Positions 34,484-46,361 of a stretch of 64,000 nt of DNA are shown in pieces. The stretch is taken from assembly GCF_015355755.1 (NCBI RefSeq), contig NZ_JACVEE010000006.1, positions 62,001 to 126,000 of the forward strand, in the 5' to 3' direction. Position numbers and translations under genes: made by a program. Numbering within the stretch: the stretch's first letter is position 1; each line of letters starts with the position of its first letter. Under the pieces are notes generated by a model. That model did no database searches and was not told the DNA's origin. It saw only the letters and a program-made list of their open reading frames with translations. This DNA is from Nocardia sp. XZ_19_385 (GTDB lineage Bacteria; Actinomycetota; Actinomycetes; Mycobacteriales; Mycobacteriaceae).

Positions 34484-35206
34484 TCAGCCGGTGAAGCGAT
34501 GGTGCTGGGCGAGAGCTTCGAAGAGTTCCTGCGCCGCGGCGGGCATGGAGACGCCGTTTCCGGCGGAGCCTGTGGTGCGGGAGCGCCCGACCTGCTCGTG
34601 CAGATGCTCCATTCGCATGTCGAGGCGGTTCGCGGCGTCGGCCGCCTCGGTCAGTTCCGTCAGCAGGTCGTGCGGAACATCGCCGCCGTACCGGTAGAAG
34701 ATCTTGTGCTCGAGGCTGGCCCAGAAATCCATGGCGATCGTGCGGATCTGGAGCTCCACCGGCACGTGTTCGACGCGGTCGCTCATGAAGACCGGCAATT
34801 CGAGCAGCAGGTGCAAGCTCTTGTAGCCGTTGGGTTTCGGGTTGGCGATGTAATCGCGCACCTCGGTCACGGTGACGTCGGATTGGCTGGTGAGCATATC
34901 CGCGATCCGGTAGGTGTCCTGGATGAAGCTGCAGGTGATGCGCACACCGGCGATGTCGACGATGTTCTTCCGAATGTCGTGCAAGGTGGCGGGGATGTCC
35001 TTGCGCTGGAGTTTGCGCAGGATGCTGTCCGGGGACTTCAGCCGTGATCGGACGTGTTCGATCGGGCTGTAGTTGTGGATGTAGGTGAATTCGTCGGCCA
35101 GAATGTTGATCTTGGTCATCAACTCGGAGGTGACGAAGCGGTAGGACATCATGAAGCGCGTGAACTCGCCCTGGAAGGGTGCGAGGTCGGTGTCAGGGGT
35201 GCTCAT
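34484..35206 (-). CDS. Small alarmone synthetase (RelA/SpoT synthetase domain only)
   Basis: This protein of about 240 residues corresponds to the (p)ppGpp synthetase domain alone. The signature blocks are present: DIAGVRITCSFIQDTYRI, YIANPKPNGYKSLH (guanine-nucleotide loop) and VELQIRTIAMDFWASLEHKI (catalytic Glu and metal region). No HD hydrolase, TGS or ACT domain is present, so it belongs to the RelP/RelQ-type single-domain group. ATG 35206 matches where similarity normally starts; ATG 35227 is possible. It would make alarmone in response to stress-induced expression. Confidence 0.9.
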   Translation of the reverse strand: MSTPDTDLAPFQGEFTRFMMSYRFVTSELMTKINILADEFTYIHNYSPIEHVRSRLKSPDSILRKLQRKDIPATLHDIRKNIVDIAGVRITCSFIQDTYRIADMLTSQSDVTVTEVRDYIANPKPNGYKSLHLLLELPVFMSDRVEHVPVELQIRTIAMDFWASLEHKIFYRYGGDVPHDLLTELTEAADAANRLDMRMEHLHEQVGRSRTTGSAGNGVSMPAAAQELFEALAQHHRFTG

Positions 35207-35360
35207 CGATGTACTCGTCGCCTCCATATTCCGCGGATTTAAAACCTGCCGGTCACCAGCCATTCTGTCACCGTGGTCTGAGATCAGGCTGAGCCGCGCA
35301 CGGTTGCGCCGCGAGCCCGGCCGCCTGATAGCGCACGGCCGGACTCCCGGGGACAAGACC

Positions 35361-36587
35361 TCAGCGGATGTACTTCGCCGGCTTGGTGGCGGCGTTGAGC
35401 AGGTATTCCAGGGGCCCGCGGCGGAAGAAACGGGACCAGATCATGGCGAACACGGTGGCCCCGAGGATGAACAGCAGCAACTGCGTCCAGGAGGAGTAGG
35501 CGCCGGCCTTACCGGGCTCGGGCATGGACAGCACGGAGTTCGCTGACAGGACGGACTGTGCGAGGAAGTGGCCGACGTAGGCGGTCAGCGACATGGTGCC
35601 CACGGCGATCAGCGGCGTCGCCAGGCGACGTAGCCACCGCAACCGCTCCAGCGCGGCGGTCGCGCCCACGATCACCAGCATCGCGACGCCCACGCTGCCG
35701 ATGATGTCGAAAGTCGTGCCGCTGTGCGGTCCAGCCAGCAACAGAGCCGAGGCCGACCCCTGCAGGTCCAGCGGCTTGTTGCCTGCGGACGGCGGCCCGG
35801 ATTCGGCCATGCTCCTCAGCGCGTCGGGACCGGCGAGCAGCCGGGACAGGCCGTATCCGAGCACGGTGAGAGCGGCGCCGAGTGCCGCCACGCGTCGCTG
35901 CACCGCGCCGCAGGCCAGGTCGAGCCGGGCCAGCGCCATGCCGGCGACCACGAACGTAATCCAGGGGATCGTCGGGTAGAAGCCGGTGCACAGCAGATCG
36001 AGCACGCCCACGTTGCTGAGCTTTTCGAGCGGGTCGTAGGCGTTGATACTCTGCTGGATCGGCTCGGTCAGAAGCGATTTCAGGACGAACGCCAGCTGCG
36101 GTGTGACCAGGGCAAGCACGGCCGCGATGATCGCGAGTGTCTTTGCGCTCAGCCGGACCAGCGGCAAAGCCAGCAGGAAGTAGATGCCGTAGAAGGCAAG
36201 GATCACCACATCCCCGTAGACCATCGTCATCGCCGTACCCAGCGCGATGAGGATGACGGCGCGGATCGCGATCCGGGCCTTCGCCTGCCGCCCCGCCTGA
36301 CCGGTCTTGGGCTGGCGGCGGCCGGCGATCAGCATCAGGGAGAACCCGGCGAGGGTGGCGAACAGAATCGAGGCGCGCCCCTCGGCCAGGTACCGAATCC
36401 AGCTGCCGACACCGTTCGTGGCCGACAACGGCGGGCCGATGTGCACGGCGTACATGCCGAACACGGCCAGCGCCCGGGCCAGATCCAACCCGACCAGCCG
36501 CTTAGTCGAGGGGCCGGATGCGGCGCCTTCGGGCCGGGTCCCGGGCTCAGGAGGCGTTGTCTCCTTGGGCAGCTGTATCGAGGTCAT
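35361..36587 (-). CDS. DUF418/DUF1624-like multipass membrane protein
   Basis: This 408-residue protein has about ten to eleven transmembrane helices. It starts with RLVGLDLARALAVFGMYAVHIGPP, the typical opening of YeiB/DUF1624 acyltransferase-like proteins (a membrane His after LD...R), and ends with a basic tail. Such proteins are thought to move acyl groups across the membrane, but function here is unknown. ATG 36587 was chosen over GTG 36593. A tandem palindrome pair lies 60-95 bp upstream, shared with three other loci in this window. Confidence 0.78.
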   Translation of the reverse strand: MTSIQLPKETTPPEPGTRPEGAASGPSTKRLVGLDLARALAVFGMYAVHIGPPLSATNGVGSWIRYLAEGRASILFATLAGFSLMLIAGRRQPKTGQAGRQAKARIAIRAVILIALGTAMTMVYGDVVILAFYGIYFLLALPLVRLSAKTLAIIAAVLALVTPQLAFVLKSLLTEPIQQSINAYDPLEKLSNVGVLDLLCTGFYPTIPWITFVVAGMALARLDLACGAVQRRVAALGAALTVLGYGLSRLLAGPDALRSMAESGPPSAGNKPLDLQGSASALLLAGPHSGTTFDIIGSVGVAMLVIVGATAALERLRWLRRLATPLIAVGTMSLTAYVGHFLAQSVLSANSVLSMPEPGKAGAYSSWTQLLLFILGATVFAMIWSRFFRRGPLEYLLNAATKPAKYIR

Positions 36588-36646
36588 ACCCACAATGACA
36601 CCGGCACGGCGAGCGGCGAACCATCCGGCAGATTTCGGTAACGGCC

Positions 36647-36682
36647 CCGCCGATCGGCGGGCGATCTGCCGCCGACCGGCGG
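36647..36682 (-). promoter_or_regulatory. Tandem palindromes, site A (upstream of the DUF418-like gene)
   Basis: CCGCCGATCGGCGG at 36647 and CCGCCGACCGGCGG at 36669 are near-perfect 14-bp palindromes repeated every 22 bp, with spacer GCGATCTG. They lie 60-95 bp upstream of the minus-strand gene at 36587. The same architecture occurs at 37679, 54600 and 57371. Confidence 0.7.
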
Positions 36683-36707
36683 AGTCTCACACCGGCGGCG
36701 CCGGAGG

Positions 36708-37211
36708 CTACCGATTGATCATGTTCATGAGGAACACCACCAGCCCGAGCGTCGTGTTGCCCAGTCCGATCGCGACGATGGTGCTCCATTTCGAGTAGCC
36801 GCTGGCACGGGCCGCCAGGATTCCCCAGCCGAACAGCAGCACCATGTTGAGCACCTGGGTCGCGGTGGTGAAGCCCGCCGTCACCGAGCCGTCAGGGTGC
36901 ACGATGTCGTCGCGCCAGTGCAGGAAGTGCGCGAGTACCAGCACGAAAACCGTAGGGAGACTGGCGATCAGGAGCGGAATCCCGGTGAGCAGAGTGCGGC
37001 CCAGATCTAGCCAGAATCCCGCTTCGGAATCGACATGGTGGGTCGACACGTGCTGGCCGTAGCTGCGAGTGAGCGCAGCGACGGCGACACCGGTGACTAC
37101 CCACAGCGCGGAGCGGAGCGGGCTGACATCCAGCGGCATCGCGGCAACGATGACACTGGCCAGCACCGTACCGACCACACCACCGTAGATGTCATTCGTT
37201 TGTAGCTGCAT
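36708..37211 (-). CDS. Four-helix membrane protein, unknown function
   Basis: This 167-residue protein has four predicted transmembrane segments (about residues 9-26, 33-52, 72-95 and 122-165 containing two). It has a cytoplasmic-type RSYGQHVSTHHVDSE loop with three His, and a WRDDIVHPDG loop. ATG 37211 was taken as start because the upstream ATG lacks a ribosome site. No family recognised. It lies between the DUF418-like gene and the secreted protein, all on one strand. Confidence 0.65.
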   Translation of the reverse strand: MQLQTNDIYGGVVGTVLASVIVAAMPLDVSPLRSALWVVTGVAVAALTRSYGQHVSTHHVDSEAGFWLDLGRTLLTGIPLLIASLPTVFVLVLAHFLHWRDDIVHPDGSVTAGFTTATQVLNMVLLFGWGILAARASGYSKWSTIVAIGLGNTTLGLVVFLMNMINR

Positions 37212-37260
37212 AGTTGCCGAGTGTAGAGACGCGGCCTGCAGCACCCCTGGGACGAGAGGG

Positions 37261-37599
37261 TCAGGCGGTAACCGGTGCGGCCCGATGATCGGCCAGCACC
37301 TGCACGGTGCCGTCGGGCAGCTTGCAGGTGACGTTCACCGCGTGCGGTCCGCGGCGCACCTTGGTCAGCACGAGGGTCACTGTGCCGTCCGGGCCGACCG
37401 GTTTGGACACCTGCTTCGTGGTCGAGATGTTGTGCAGTGTGCAGACCGATGTCGGCGCCATCTGCGTCACTTGCGCGGTGATCGTGTTGTCTTTCGCGCC
37501 CTTGACAGTCACACCCGCGGCGGCGGGACCGGCGGCTGCCACCACGGCGATGGCGGCAGCGGCTGATCCGGTCGCCAGTACCCGAAGTTTCGTGCGCAT
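37261..37599 (-). CDS. Small secreted Ig-like protein
   Basis: This 112-residue precursor has a Sec signal peptide ending near AAA-GVTVKG. The mature part of about 80 residues is all beta, with two Cys (SVC and VTC) placed to form one disulfide as in small Ig-like folds. ATG 37599 follows GAGGA. A tandem palindrome pair lies 80-115 bp upstream. Function unknown; an extracytoplasmic or surface role is likely. Confidence 0.75.
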   Translation of the reverse strand: MRTKLRVLATGSAAAAIAVVAAAGPAAAGVTVKGAKDNTITAQVTQMAPTSVCTLHNISTTKQVSKPVGPDGTVTLVLTKVRRGPHAVNVTCKLPDGTVQVLADHRAAPVTA

Positions 37600-37678
37600 C
37601 TGTTCATCCTCAAAGTTGCTGTCTACGTGGGCAAATAGCCTTGAGACCAGCCTATGAGCGCACGCTGCGGGCAACCAT

Positions 37679-37714
37679 CCGCCGACCGGCGGGGACTGCC
37701 CCGCCGACTGGCCG
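37679..37714 (-). promoter_or_regulatory. Tandem palindromes, site B (upstream of the secreted protein gene)
   Basis: CCGCCGACCGGCGG at 37679 and the weaker CCGCCGACTGGCCG at 37701 are spaced 22 bp apart, with spacer GGACTGCC. The site is 80-115 bp upstream of the gene at 37599 and just beyond the end of the yjfF-like gene. Confidence 0.7.
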
Positions 37715-37717
37715 TCG

Positions 37718-38722
37718 CTACGATCGGGCTCGGCCGCCGAGTGCGCGCTGCAACACGATGAACACCAGCAGCAGGGCGCCGATGACGATCTTGGTCCACC
37801 AGGAGCTCAAGGTGCCTTGGAAGCTGATGATCGTCTGGATGACGCCGAGGGTGAGTACGCCGAGCACGGTGCCCAGGACGAAGCCGGAACCGCCGGAGAG
37901 CAGGGTGCCGCCGATCACCACCGCGGCGATGGCGTCGAGTTCCATGCCGACCGCATGCAGGCTCCAGCCCGACAAGGTGTAGAAGGTGAACAGGATGCCG
38001 CCGAGCGCCGAGCAACCGCCGCTGATCGCGTAAGCGGCGATCTTGGTGCGCGCCACCGGAAGTCCCATCATCAACGCGGATTGTTCGTTGCCGCCGAGGG
38101 CGTAGACGGTGCGGCCGAGGCGGGTGTAATGCAGCACCACGAAGGCGGCCGCGATCACCGCGAGCGCCACCAGCATGCTCGCCGAGACGAAGACCTCCGA
38201 GCCGAGATGGATGCGCTGCTGAGCCAGCCGGGTATAGGTCGGGTCGGTGATGGTGATCGAGTCCGTGCTGATCACATAGGACAGCCCGCGGGCCAGGAAC
38301 ATCCCGGCGAGGGTGACGATGAACGGCTGGATCTCGAAATAGTGGATCACCGCCCCCATCGCGGCGCCGAAACCGGTGCCGCCCAGCAGGATCAGCGCCA
38401 TCGCCGCCAGCGGGGGCCACTGGTGCACCGTGACCAGCCAGGCCGAGATCACGGTGCTCACGGCGAGCACCGCGCCCACCGACAGGTCGATCCCGCCGGT
38501 GAGGATGACGAAGGTCATGCCCACCGCCAGCACCAGCAGGAAGGCGTTGTCTATCAACAGGTTCACGAAAACCTGCGGATGGCCGAAGGCCGGATAGCGG
38601 GTCATCCCGATGCCGTACATGATCACGAACAGAACCGCGGTGGCGAGCACGGGAACATAGCGATTGCCCTGTCGCGCAATATTTTTCACTACCGACATCG
38701 GACCGGCGACGAGGGTACTCAT
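37718..38722 (-). CDS. yjfF: Sugar ABC permease, YjfF-like
   Basis: This 334-residue CUT2/ribose-type permease has about nine helices, the ILTGGIDLSVGAVLA motif, EIQPFIVTLAGM and GGNEQSALMMGL, and the late GGTLLSGGSGFVLGT loop. It is the last gene of a four-gene operon (binding protein, ATPase, two permeases) matching the YtfQRT-YjfF galactofuranose system. ATG 38722 overlaps the preceding permease stop by 4 bp. Confidence 0.88.
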   Translation of the reverse strand: MSTLVAGPMSVVKNIARQGNRYVPVLATAVLFVIMYGIGMTRYPAFGHPQVFVNLLIDNAFLLVLAVGMTFVILTGGIDLSVGAVLAVSTVISAWLVTVHQWPPLAAMALILLGGTGFGAAMGAVIHYFEIQPFIVTLAGMFLARGLSYVISTDSITITDPTYTRLAQQRIHLGSEVFVSASMLVALAVIAAAFVVLHYTRLGRTVYALGGNEQSALMMGLPVARTKIAAYAISGGCSALGGILFTFYTLSGWSLHAVGMELDAIAAVVIGGTLLSGGSGFVLGTVLGVLTLGVIQTIISFQGTLSSWWTKIVIGALLLVFIVLQRALGGRARS

Positions 38723-39797
38723 CGGGACACCGACTTTCGGGTAGCTTCGGCGAGGACCTCGCCGCCGGTATCGGCGAGTGGCTTTCGCTGGTCCGGTGGA
38801 CGCTTGCGGAACACCTTGGCGCGGAAGGCCGGTGACTGCACGAGACAGACCGCGATCACCACCAGTGCCTTGAACAGCAGGGTGGTCTCCGGCGCCACGC
38901 CGATGGTGTAAATGGTGGTGGTGAGCGTCTGAATCACCAACGCGCCCAGCACCGTCCCACCGAGATGGAATCGGCCCCCGGTCAGCGCGGTCCCGCCGAT
39001 GACGACCGCGAGAATCGCATCGAGTTCGATCCACAGGCCCGCGTTGTTGCTGTCGGCCGCGGACACATTGGAACTGGACATCAGCCCGGCGATCGCGGCG
39101 CAGCACGCGCACACCACATATGCCGCGACGATCAGTCCACCCGCTCGCACCCCGGCCAGCCGCGACGCCTCGGCGTTACCGCCGACCGATTCCAGCAGCA
39201 GACCCAGCGCCGTGCGGCGCAACAGCAGCACCATCAGGACGGTGATCGCCGCCGCGATCAGCACGGGCACCGGCAGGCCCAGCAGGAACCCACCGCCGAT
39301 CACCCGGTAGGGGTCGCTGTCGACGGTGATGATCTGCCCCTCGGTCAGCAACTGCGCCAGCCCGCGCCCGGCCACCATCAGGATCAGCGTCGCCACGATC
39401 GGCTGAATCCGGAACCGCGACACCAGAATTCCGTTCCACAGACCCAGCGCCGCCGCCACCGCGAAGGCCAGCACGACCGCGACAAGGACTCCGGTCACGG
39501 CGTTCTGGTCGGTCAGCCCTTCGATATGCAGGCAAGCCAGCGCACCGGAGATGGCGACCACCGCACCCACCGACAGGTCGATGCCGCGGGCGGCGATCAC
39601 CAAGGTCATGCCCACCGACACCAGCACCAGCGGCGCACCGTAGCGCAGGATGTCGATCAGGCTGCCGTAGAGGTGGCCGTCCTGCACGCGCACGGCCAGG
39701 AAGCCGGGCGTGTGCACGGCATCCACGGCCAGCAGCACAACCAGCGCCATCGCCGGCCAGAACAGCCGATGCCGCAGTAGGGCGGTGACACCGGAAC

Positions 39798-39801
<4 letters not shown>
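38719..39801 (-). CDS. ytfT: Sugar ABC permease, YtfT-like
   Basis: This 360-residue CUT2-family inner-membrane permease has AARGIDLSVGAVVAISG, RIQPIVATLILM and VGGNAEASRLAGVRAG, followed by the GGTALTGGRFHLGGT loop. It pairs with the YjfF-like permease to form the translocation channel. Start and stop overlap the neighbouring genes by 4 bp each, so the operon is tightly coupled. Confidence 0.88.
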
Positions 39802-41341
<1,540 letters not shown>

Positions 41342-41342
<1 letters not shown>

Positions 41343-42304
41343 CAGTACTGCCGCCCGGGCAGTGCGGCAACGGCCTGCTCGGGGGTGAAGGTGGTCTCCT
41401 CGGTGACGATGCGGTGCGGCACCGGCTGACCCGCCTTGACCTTGCCGACCAGGTCCATCAGTTGCGGCCCGAGCAGCGGATTGCATTCCACGACAAAGTT
41501 CTTCTTGCCGTCGACCAGGGCCTTGAGCGCGTCCCGCACGCCGTCGATGGACACGATCTTGATGTCCTTGCCCGGCGCGAGCCCGGCCTCCTCGATGGCC
41601 TGGATCGCGCCCAGCGCCATATCGTCGTTGTGCGCGAACAACACATCGATCTTCTGGCGCGAAGCCAGGAATGCCTGCATCACCTCTTTGCCCTTGGCCC
41701 GGGTGAAATCGCCGGTCTGCGAGGCGACAATCTTGAACTTCGGGTCGGCGGAGATGAGGCCGAGGAAGCCTTCCTTGCGGTCGATGGCCGGTGCGGACCC
41801 GGTCGTCCCCTGCAGTTCGGCGATGTTAACGGTCTCATTTGAGCTGCGGTAGGTGTCGATCACGTACTGCGCCGCCTTCTTGCCCTCTTCGACGAAGTCC
41901 GAGCCCAGGAAGGTGGCGTAGAGCGTGGTGTCCTTCGAGTCGACGGCGCGGTCGGTGAGGATCACCGGGATCTTGGCGTCCTTGGCCTCCTTCAGCACCG
42001 TGTCCCAACCGGATTCGACCACCGGCGAGAACGCGATGACGTCCACCCGCTGCTGGATGAAGGACCGGATGGCCTTGATCTGATTTTCCTGCTTCTGTTG
42101 TGCGTCAGCGAATTTCAGGTTGATTCCGGCCGCCTTGGCGGAGTCCTGGATGGATTGGGTATTGGCGGTGCGCCATCCGCTTTCGGCACCGACCTGAGAG
42201 AATCCGAGAGTGGTCCCACCACTGTCGGCGGCGCCGCCGCAGCCGGTGGCGGCCGCGGCGGTAAGAGTGAGGGCGGTGGCGACGATGACAAGCCTCTTGA
42301 ACAC
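41342..42304 (-). CDS. ytfQ: Sugar-binding lipoprotein, YtfQ-like (furanose type)
   Basis: This 320-residue precursor has a signal peptide with lipobox-type Cys in ATGCGG and a type I periplasmic-binding fold: LGFSQVGAESGWRTANTQSI at the N terminus, IAFSPVVESGW, DRAV and HNDDMALGAIQAIEE. The opening block and the order of genes match YtfQ, which binds galactofuranose; related mycobacterial proteins also take arabinofuranose. A LacI operator overlaps its promoter. Here it probably brings cell-wall-type furanoses into the araBDA pathway. Ligand not proven. Confidence 0.88.
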
Positions 42305-42352
42305 GAGGACTCCCTAGCGACGAGCGAGTGATTGGTAAAGGGATCCTGCTAG

Positions 42353-42379
42353 TGTTAACGCTCACATCGACTCCGTCAA
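42353..42379 (-). promoter_or_regulatory. ytfQ promoter with LacI operator
   Basis: On the minus strand a TTGACG -35 box (42379-42374) precedes the operator TGTGAGCGTTAACA (42366-42353). The operator fills the spacer and the -10 region about 50 bp upstream of ytfQ. The plus-strand form TGTTAACGCTCACA recurs, with small changes, at 51250 and 51423. Confidence 0.7.
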
Positions 42380-42441
42380 GAGTCGGATCGAAGGCCGTAT
42401 CCTGATTCGGGGCGGGCCGCTATCGCACGGAAGGGTGGGAC

Positions 42442-43491
42442 GTGAAGGACAGGGACAGTGCCGTTCACGGTGTCGCACCGGAGCATCCTCGACCGGTCGT
42501 CATGATCGATGTGGCCAAGCGAGCGGGTGTTTCGCACCAGACGGTCTCGCGTGTGCTCAACGACAGCCCGCAGGTGCGGCCCGAAACGCGCCAGCGCGTG
42601 CTGGCCGCGGTCGAGGAATTGGGGTATCGGCCCAACGCCATGGCGCGCGGGCTGGTGAGCAGGCGTTCGAAAGTCCTGGGGGTCGTCACCTTCGACACGG
42701 TCCTGTACGGCCCGGCCTCGATGCTGCTCGGCATCGAACGCGCCGCGCGGGCGGCCCGCTACGGCGTCAGTATCGCGACGCTGCAACGCGCCGATCGGGC
42801 CGAGGTGCTCGATGCTGTCCACACCCTGGCCGATCAGGGCGTGGACGGGGTAATCATCATCGCGCCCTTGATGATCGCCGCCGCGGCGCTGCACAACCTG
42901 CCCGCGACACTGCCCGCCGTTGCCGTGGAGGCCGGCCAGGATGCCGGGTTGCCGTCGGCCTCGGTAGACCAGGGCGAGGGTGCGCGCCTGGCGGTGCAGC
43001 ACCTGCTGGATCTCGGCCACGACACGGTCTGGCACGTCTCCGGCCCCAATGGCTGGCTGGAGGCGCGCGACCGCGTGGAGGGCTGGCGGCACACCCTGGA
43101 GACCGCGGGCGCCACCATTCCGCCTGTGATCGCCGGTGATTGGAGCGCCCGCTCCGGCTACGAAGCGGGACCGGTACTGGCCGCCCAGCCCGGCGTGACG
43201 GCGGTGTTCGCCGCCAACGACCAGATGGCGCTGGGGCTGTTGCGCGCCTTCGCCGAACGCGGTATCCGGGTGCCCGAGGACATCTCGGTGGTCGGCTTCG
43301 ACGACATTCCGGAGGCCGCGTACCTGTCTCCGCCGCTGACCACCGTGCGCCAGGACTTCGACGAGGTCGGCCGCCGGAGCATGCGATTGCTGCTTCGCCT
43401 GATCGAATCCGACAGTGCGGCAGCCGAACCCACGCAGGTGATTCCAGAGTTCGTAGTGCGCGACAGCACCGCGCCGCCACGGCAACCCTGA
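42442..43491 (+). CDS. LacI-family repressor of the furanose/arabinose locus
   Basis: In this 349-residue regulator, the LacI HTH occupies residues 20-70 (MIDVAKRAGVSHQTVSRVLNDSPQVRPETRQRVL), followed by the hinge RPNAMARGL and a sugar-binding core with GFDDIPEAAYLSPPLTTV. GTG 42442 starts the gene. It lies between the two minus-strand transporter operons and is divergent from ytfQ. Three matching operators in the window make it the likely local repressor of both operons, relieved by an arabinose-type sugar. Confidence 0.93.
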   Translation: MKDRDSAVHGVAPEHPRPVVMIDVAKRAGVSHQTVSRVLNDSPQVRPETRQRVLAAVEELGYRPNAMARGLVSRRSKVLGVVTFDTVLYGPASMLLGIERAARAARYGVSIATLQRADRAEVLDAVHTLADQGVDGVIIIAPLMIAAAALHNLPATLPAVAVEAGQDAGLPSASVDQGEGARLAVQHLLDLGHDTVWHVSGPNGWLEARDRVEGWRHTLETAGATIPPVIAGDWSARSGYEAGPVLAAQPGVTAVFAANDQMALGLLRAFAERGIRVPEDISVVGFDDIPEAAYLSPPLTTVRQDFDEVGRRSMRLLLRLIESDSAAAEPTQVIPEFVVRDSTAPPRQP

Positions 43492-44814
43492 TCAGGCGGC
43501 GGCGCGCTTCTTGTTGTAGACGTCGAAGGCGACCGCGGCGAGCAGGACCAGGCCTTTGATCACCAACTGCCAGTCGCTGCCCACGCCGAGCATGGACATG
43601 CCGTTGTTCATCACGCCCATGACCAGCGCGCCCACAATCGCACCGACGACCGTGCCGATGCCGCCGCTGGCCGAGGCGCCGCCGACGAAAGCCGCTGCGA
43701 TGGCGTCCAATTCGAAGTTCTGACCAGCCTTCGGGGTGGCCGCGCCCAGGCGGGCCGCGAAGATAATGCCCGCCAGCGCCGCCAGCATCCCCATGTTCAC
43801 GAACACGAAGAAGGTGTTGCGCCTGGTGTTCACACCCGACAACGCCGCGGCCTTCTCGTTGCCGCCGACGGCATAGATGCGGCGGCCCAGGACACTGCGG
43901 TTCATCAGGAACGAGTACGCGACGATGAGCACCACCAGGATCAGCCCGATGATCGGCAGGCCGTTGTAGGAGGCGAGGATGAATCCGAAAGCCCCGATCA
44001 CCCCGCCCAGCGCCGCCAGCTTCGCCACGAACAGCGCGCGCGGCCCGGCGGGTAGTCCATAGGAGCGGCGGCGGCGCCGCACCCGCAGCTGCGCCCACAC
44101 CAGCGCGGCGATGGCGGTGGCCGCCAGCAACAGCGTAAGCCCGTGCAGCTCACCGGTTTTCAGGCGAACCACGAAGCCGTTCTGGAAGCCGTCGAAGACC
44201 AGCGCCTGGATCGGCAGCCAATTGGGCAGGTAGCCGCCCGCGATCTTCACGAACCCCGGCGGGAAGGGGCCGATCGACTGCCCCTGCAGCAGCAGCTGCG
44301 CCAAACCGCGGAACAGCAGCATGCCGCCGAGGGTGACGATGAACGCCGGGATCTTCACATAGGCGATCCAATAGCCCTGCCAGGCGCCGATGAGCGCGCC
44401 CAGCGCCAGACCCAGCAGCACCACCAGCGGCCACGGCAGGTGCCACTGCACGATGGCGATGCCGGTCAGCGCGCCGACGAAGGCGCACACCGAGCCGACC
44501 GACAAGTCGATGTGCCCGTTGATGATCACCAGCATCATCCCGATGGCGAGCACCAGGATGTAGCCGTTCTGCAGGATCATATTGGTGACGTTGAGCGGGG
44601 TCAGCAGGCTGGCGCCCTCGCTGAGCTGCGCCGTGGTGAGACCCTGGAACAGCAGCACGATGGCCACCAGCGCGACGATCATGCCGTACTGGCGGACGTT
44701 GCCGCGCAAGGTGTTCCGCAGCGTGGCGAGCACGCCGAGCGGTTCGGCGCGGGTCGCCTTCGCGACGATCTCGTCGGCGCTCTCGCCGTCCTCCAGTTTG
44801 TCCAGCAATGTCAC
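43492..44814 (-). CDS. gguB: Multiple-sugar ABC permease, GguB/XylH-like
   Basis: This 440-residue permease is longer than the YtfT/YjfF pair. It contains [48 protein letters not shown] and the [15 protein letters not shown] loop, with the extended central region typical of GguB/MmsB. It works with GguA and ChvE for uptake of arabinose, xylose or galactose-like pyranoses. The start overlaps the gguA stop by 4 bp. The stop codon abuts the stop of the convergent lacI gene. Confidence 0.9.
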   Translation of the reverse strand: MTLLDKLEDGESADEIVAKATRAEPLGVLATLRNTLRGNVRQYGMIVALVAIVLLFQGLTTAQLSEGASLLTPLNVTNMILQNGYILVLAIGMMLVIINGHIDLSVGSVCAFVGALTGIAIVQWHLPWPLVVLLGLALGALIGAWQGYWIAYVKIPAFIVTLGGMLLFRGLAQLLLQGQSIGPFPPGFVKIAGGYLPNWLPIQALVFDGFQNGFVVRLKTGELHGLTLLLAATAIAALVWAQLRVRRRRRSYGLPAGPRALFVAKLAALGGVIGAFGFILASYNGLPIIGLILVVLIVAYSFLMNRSVLGRRIYAVGGNEKAAALSGVNTRRNTFFVFVNMGMLAALAGIIFAARLGAATPKAGQNFELDAIAAAFVGGASASGGIGTVVGAIVGALVMGVMNNGMSMLGVGSDWQLVIKGLVLLAAVAFDVYNKKRAAA

Positions 44815-46358
44815 GACGCCACCTCCGGGGAGTTCGCGCCGCGGGTCATCAATCGCATGATCGCCTCCTGGGTGGCTTCGGCAGCCGGCAGTGCACCGGT
44901 GATGCGGCCCTGACTCATCGCGTAGACGCGGTCACACAGACCGAGCAGTTCCGGCAGTTCGGACGAAATCACCAGCACGCCTTTACCTTCCGCCGCGAGC
45001 TGCTGGATGATCAGGTAGATCTCGTATTTGGCGCCCACGTCGATGCCGCGGGTGGGCTCATCGAGAATCAGCAGGTCGGGTTCGGTGAAGATCCATTTGC
45101 CCAGCACCACCTTCTGCTGGTTGCCGCCCGACAGATTGCCGACCTTCTGGAACACGGTGGGCGTCTTGACCGTCAGCCGGGTCCGCAGTTCCTCGGCGAC
45201 GGCCACCTCGGCGTGGGTGTCGATCACCGAATGTTTCGACACGGCACCGAGATTGGCGAGGGTGAAGTTGCGCCGGATGTCCTCGTCGAGGATCAGCCCG
45301 TACTGCTTGCGGTCCTCCGAGACATAGGCGATGCCCGCCGCGATGGCTTCGGACACCGTCGAGACCCGCACGGGCACACCGTCTTTGCGTACCGTGCCGC
45401 GGATGTTGCGTCCGTAGGAGCGGCCGAAGACACTCATCGCCAGCTCGGTGCGGCCCGCGCCCATCAGCCCGGCCAGGCCCACGATCTCGCCGCGCCGCAC
45501 CTGGATCGAGGCGCCCCGCACCACCTGCCGTCCGGCGATGGTGGGGTGATCAACGGTCCAGTCTTCGATATCGAAGAGCACCTTCCCGATCGCGGAATCG
45601 GGCCGCGGCGGGAAACGGTGGTCCAGGTCGCGGCCCACCATGCCCTTGATGATGCGGTCCTCGGTGACGGTGCCGTCCACCTCGAAGGTCTCGATGGTGT
45701 GCCCGTCGCGCAGCACGGTGATGGTGTCGGCGACCGCCAGCACCTCGTTCAGCTTGTGCGAGATGAGAATCGAGGTGATGCCCTGACCGCGCAGCTCCCC
45801 CAGCAAGGCCAGCAGGCCGTCGCTGTCGGCCTGGTTGAGTGCGGCGGTGGGCTCGTCGAGGATGAGCAGCCGCACCTGTTTGGCCAGCGCCTTGGCGATC
45901 TCCACCAGCTGCTGTTTGCCGACTCCCAGTGCGGCGACCAGGGTTTCGGGATCCTCGATGAGACCGACCCGCTGCATCAGCAGCATGGCTTGCCGGTTGG
46001 TCTCCTGCCAGTCCAGCACGCCACCGCGGGCGCGTTCGTTGCCCAGAAAGATGTTCTCGGCGACCGACAGCTGCGGCACCAGCGCGAGTTCCTGATGGAT
46101 GATCGCGATACCTGTGGCCTCGCTGTGCCGGATGTCCTTGAACGCCATCTCCTGACCGTCCAGCAGAATCCGGCCGCGGTAGGCGCCGTGCGGGTACACC
46201 CCGGACAGCACCTTCATCAAGGTCGACTTGCCCGCGCCGTTCTCACCGACCAGCGCGTGGATCTCGCCGCGGGCAACCTCGAAATCGACCTCGTCGAGCG
46301 CCTTCACACCGGGGAATTCCATGGTGATCGAACGCATTTCGAGAATGTGATCGGTCAT
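44811..46358 (-). CDS. gguA: Multiple-sugar ABC ATPase, GguA-like
   Basis: This 515-residue protein has two ABC domains. Domain 1 has [21 protein letters not shown] and [12 protein letters not shown]. Domain 2 has a degenerate Walker A (GLMGAGRTE), [15 protein letters not shown] and [14 protein letters not shown]. The PHGAYRGRI insertion after Walker A is characteristic of GguA/MmsA. It energises import through GguB. Only three bases separate it from chvE, so the genes are one transcript. Confidence 0.93.
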   Translation of the reverse strand: MTDHILEMRSITMEFPGVKALDEVDFEVARGEIHALVGENGAGKSTLMKVLSGVYPHGAYRGRILLDGQEMAFKDIRHSEATGIAIIHQELALVPQLSVAENIFLGNERARGGVLDWQETNRQAMLLMQRVGLIEDPETLVAALGVGKQQLVEIAKALAKQVRLLILDEPTAALNQADSDGLLALLGELRGQGITSILISHKLNEVLAVADTITVLRDGHTIETFEVDGTVTEDRIIKGMVGRDLDHRFPPRPDSAIGKVLFDIEDWTVDHPTIAGRQVVRGASIQVRRGEIVGLAGLMGAGRTELAMSVFGRSYGRNIRGTVRKDGVPVRVSTVSEAIAAGIAYVSEDRKQYGLILDEDIRRNFTLANLGAVSKHSVIDTHAEVAVAEELRTRLTVKTPTVFQKVGNLSGGNQQKVVLGKWIFTEPDLLILDEPTRGIDVGAKYEIYLIIQQLAAEGKGVLVISSELPELLGLCDRVYAMSQGRITGALPAAEATQEAIMRLMTRGANSPEVAS

Positions 46359-46361
46359 GGC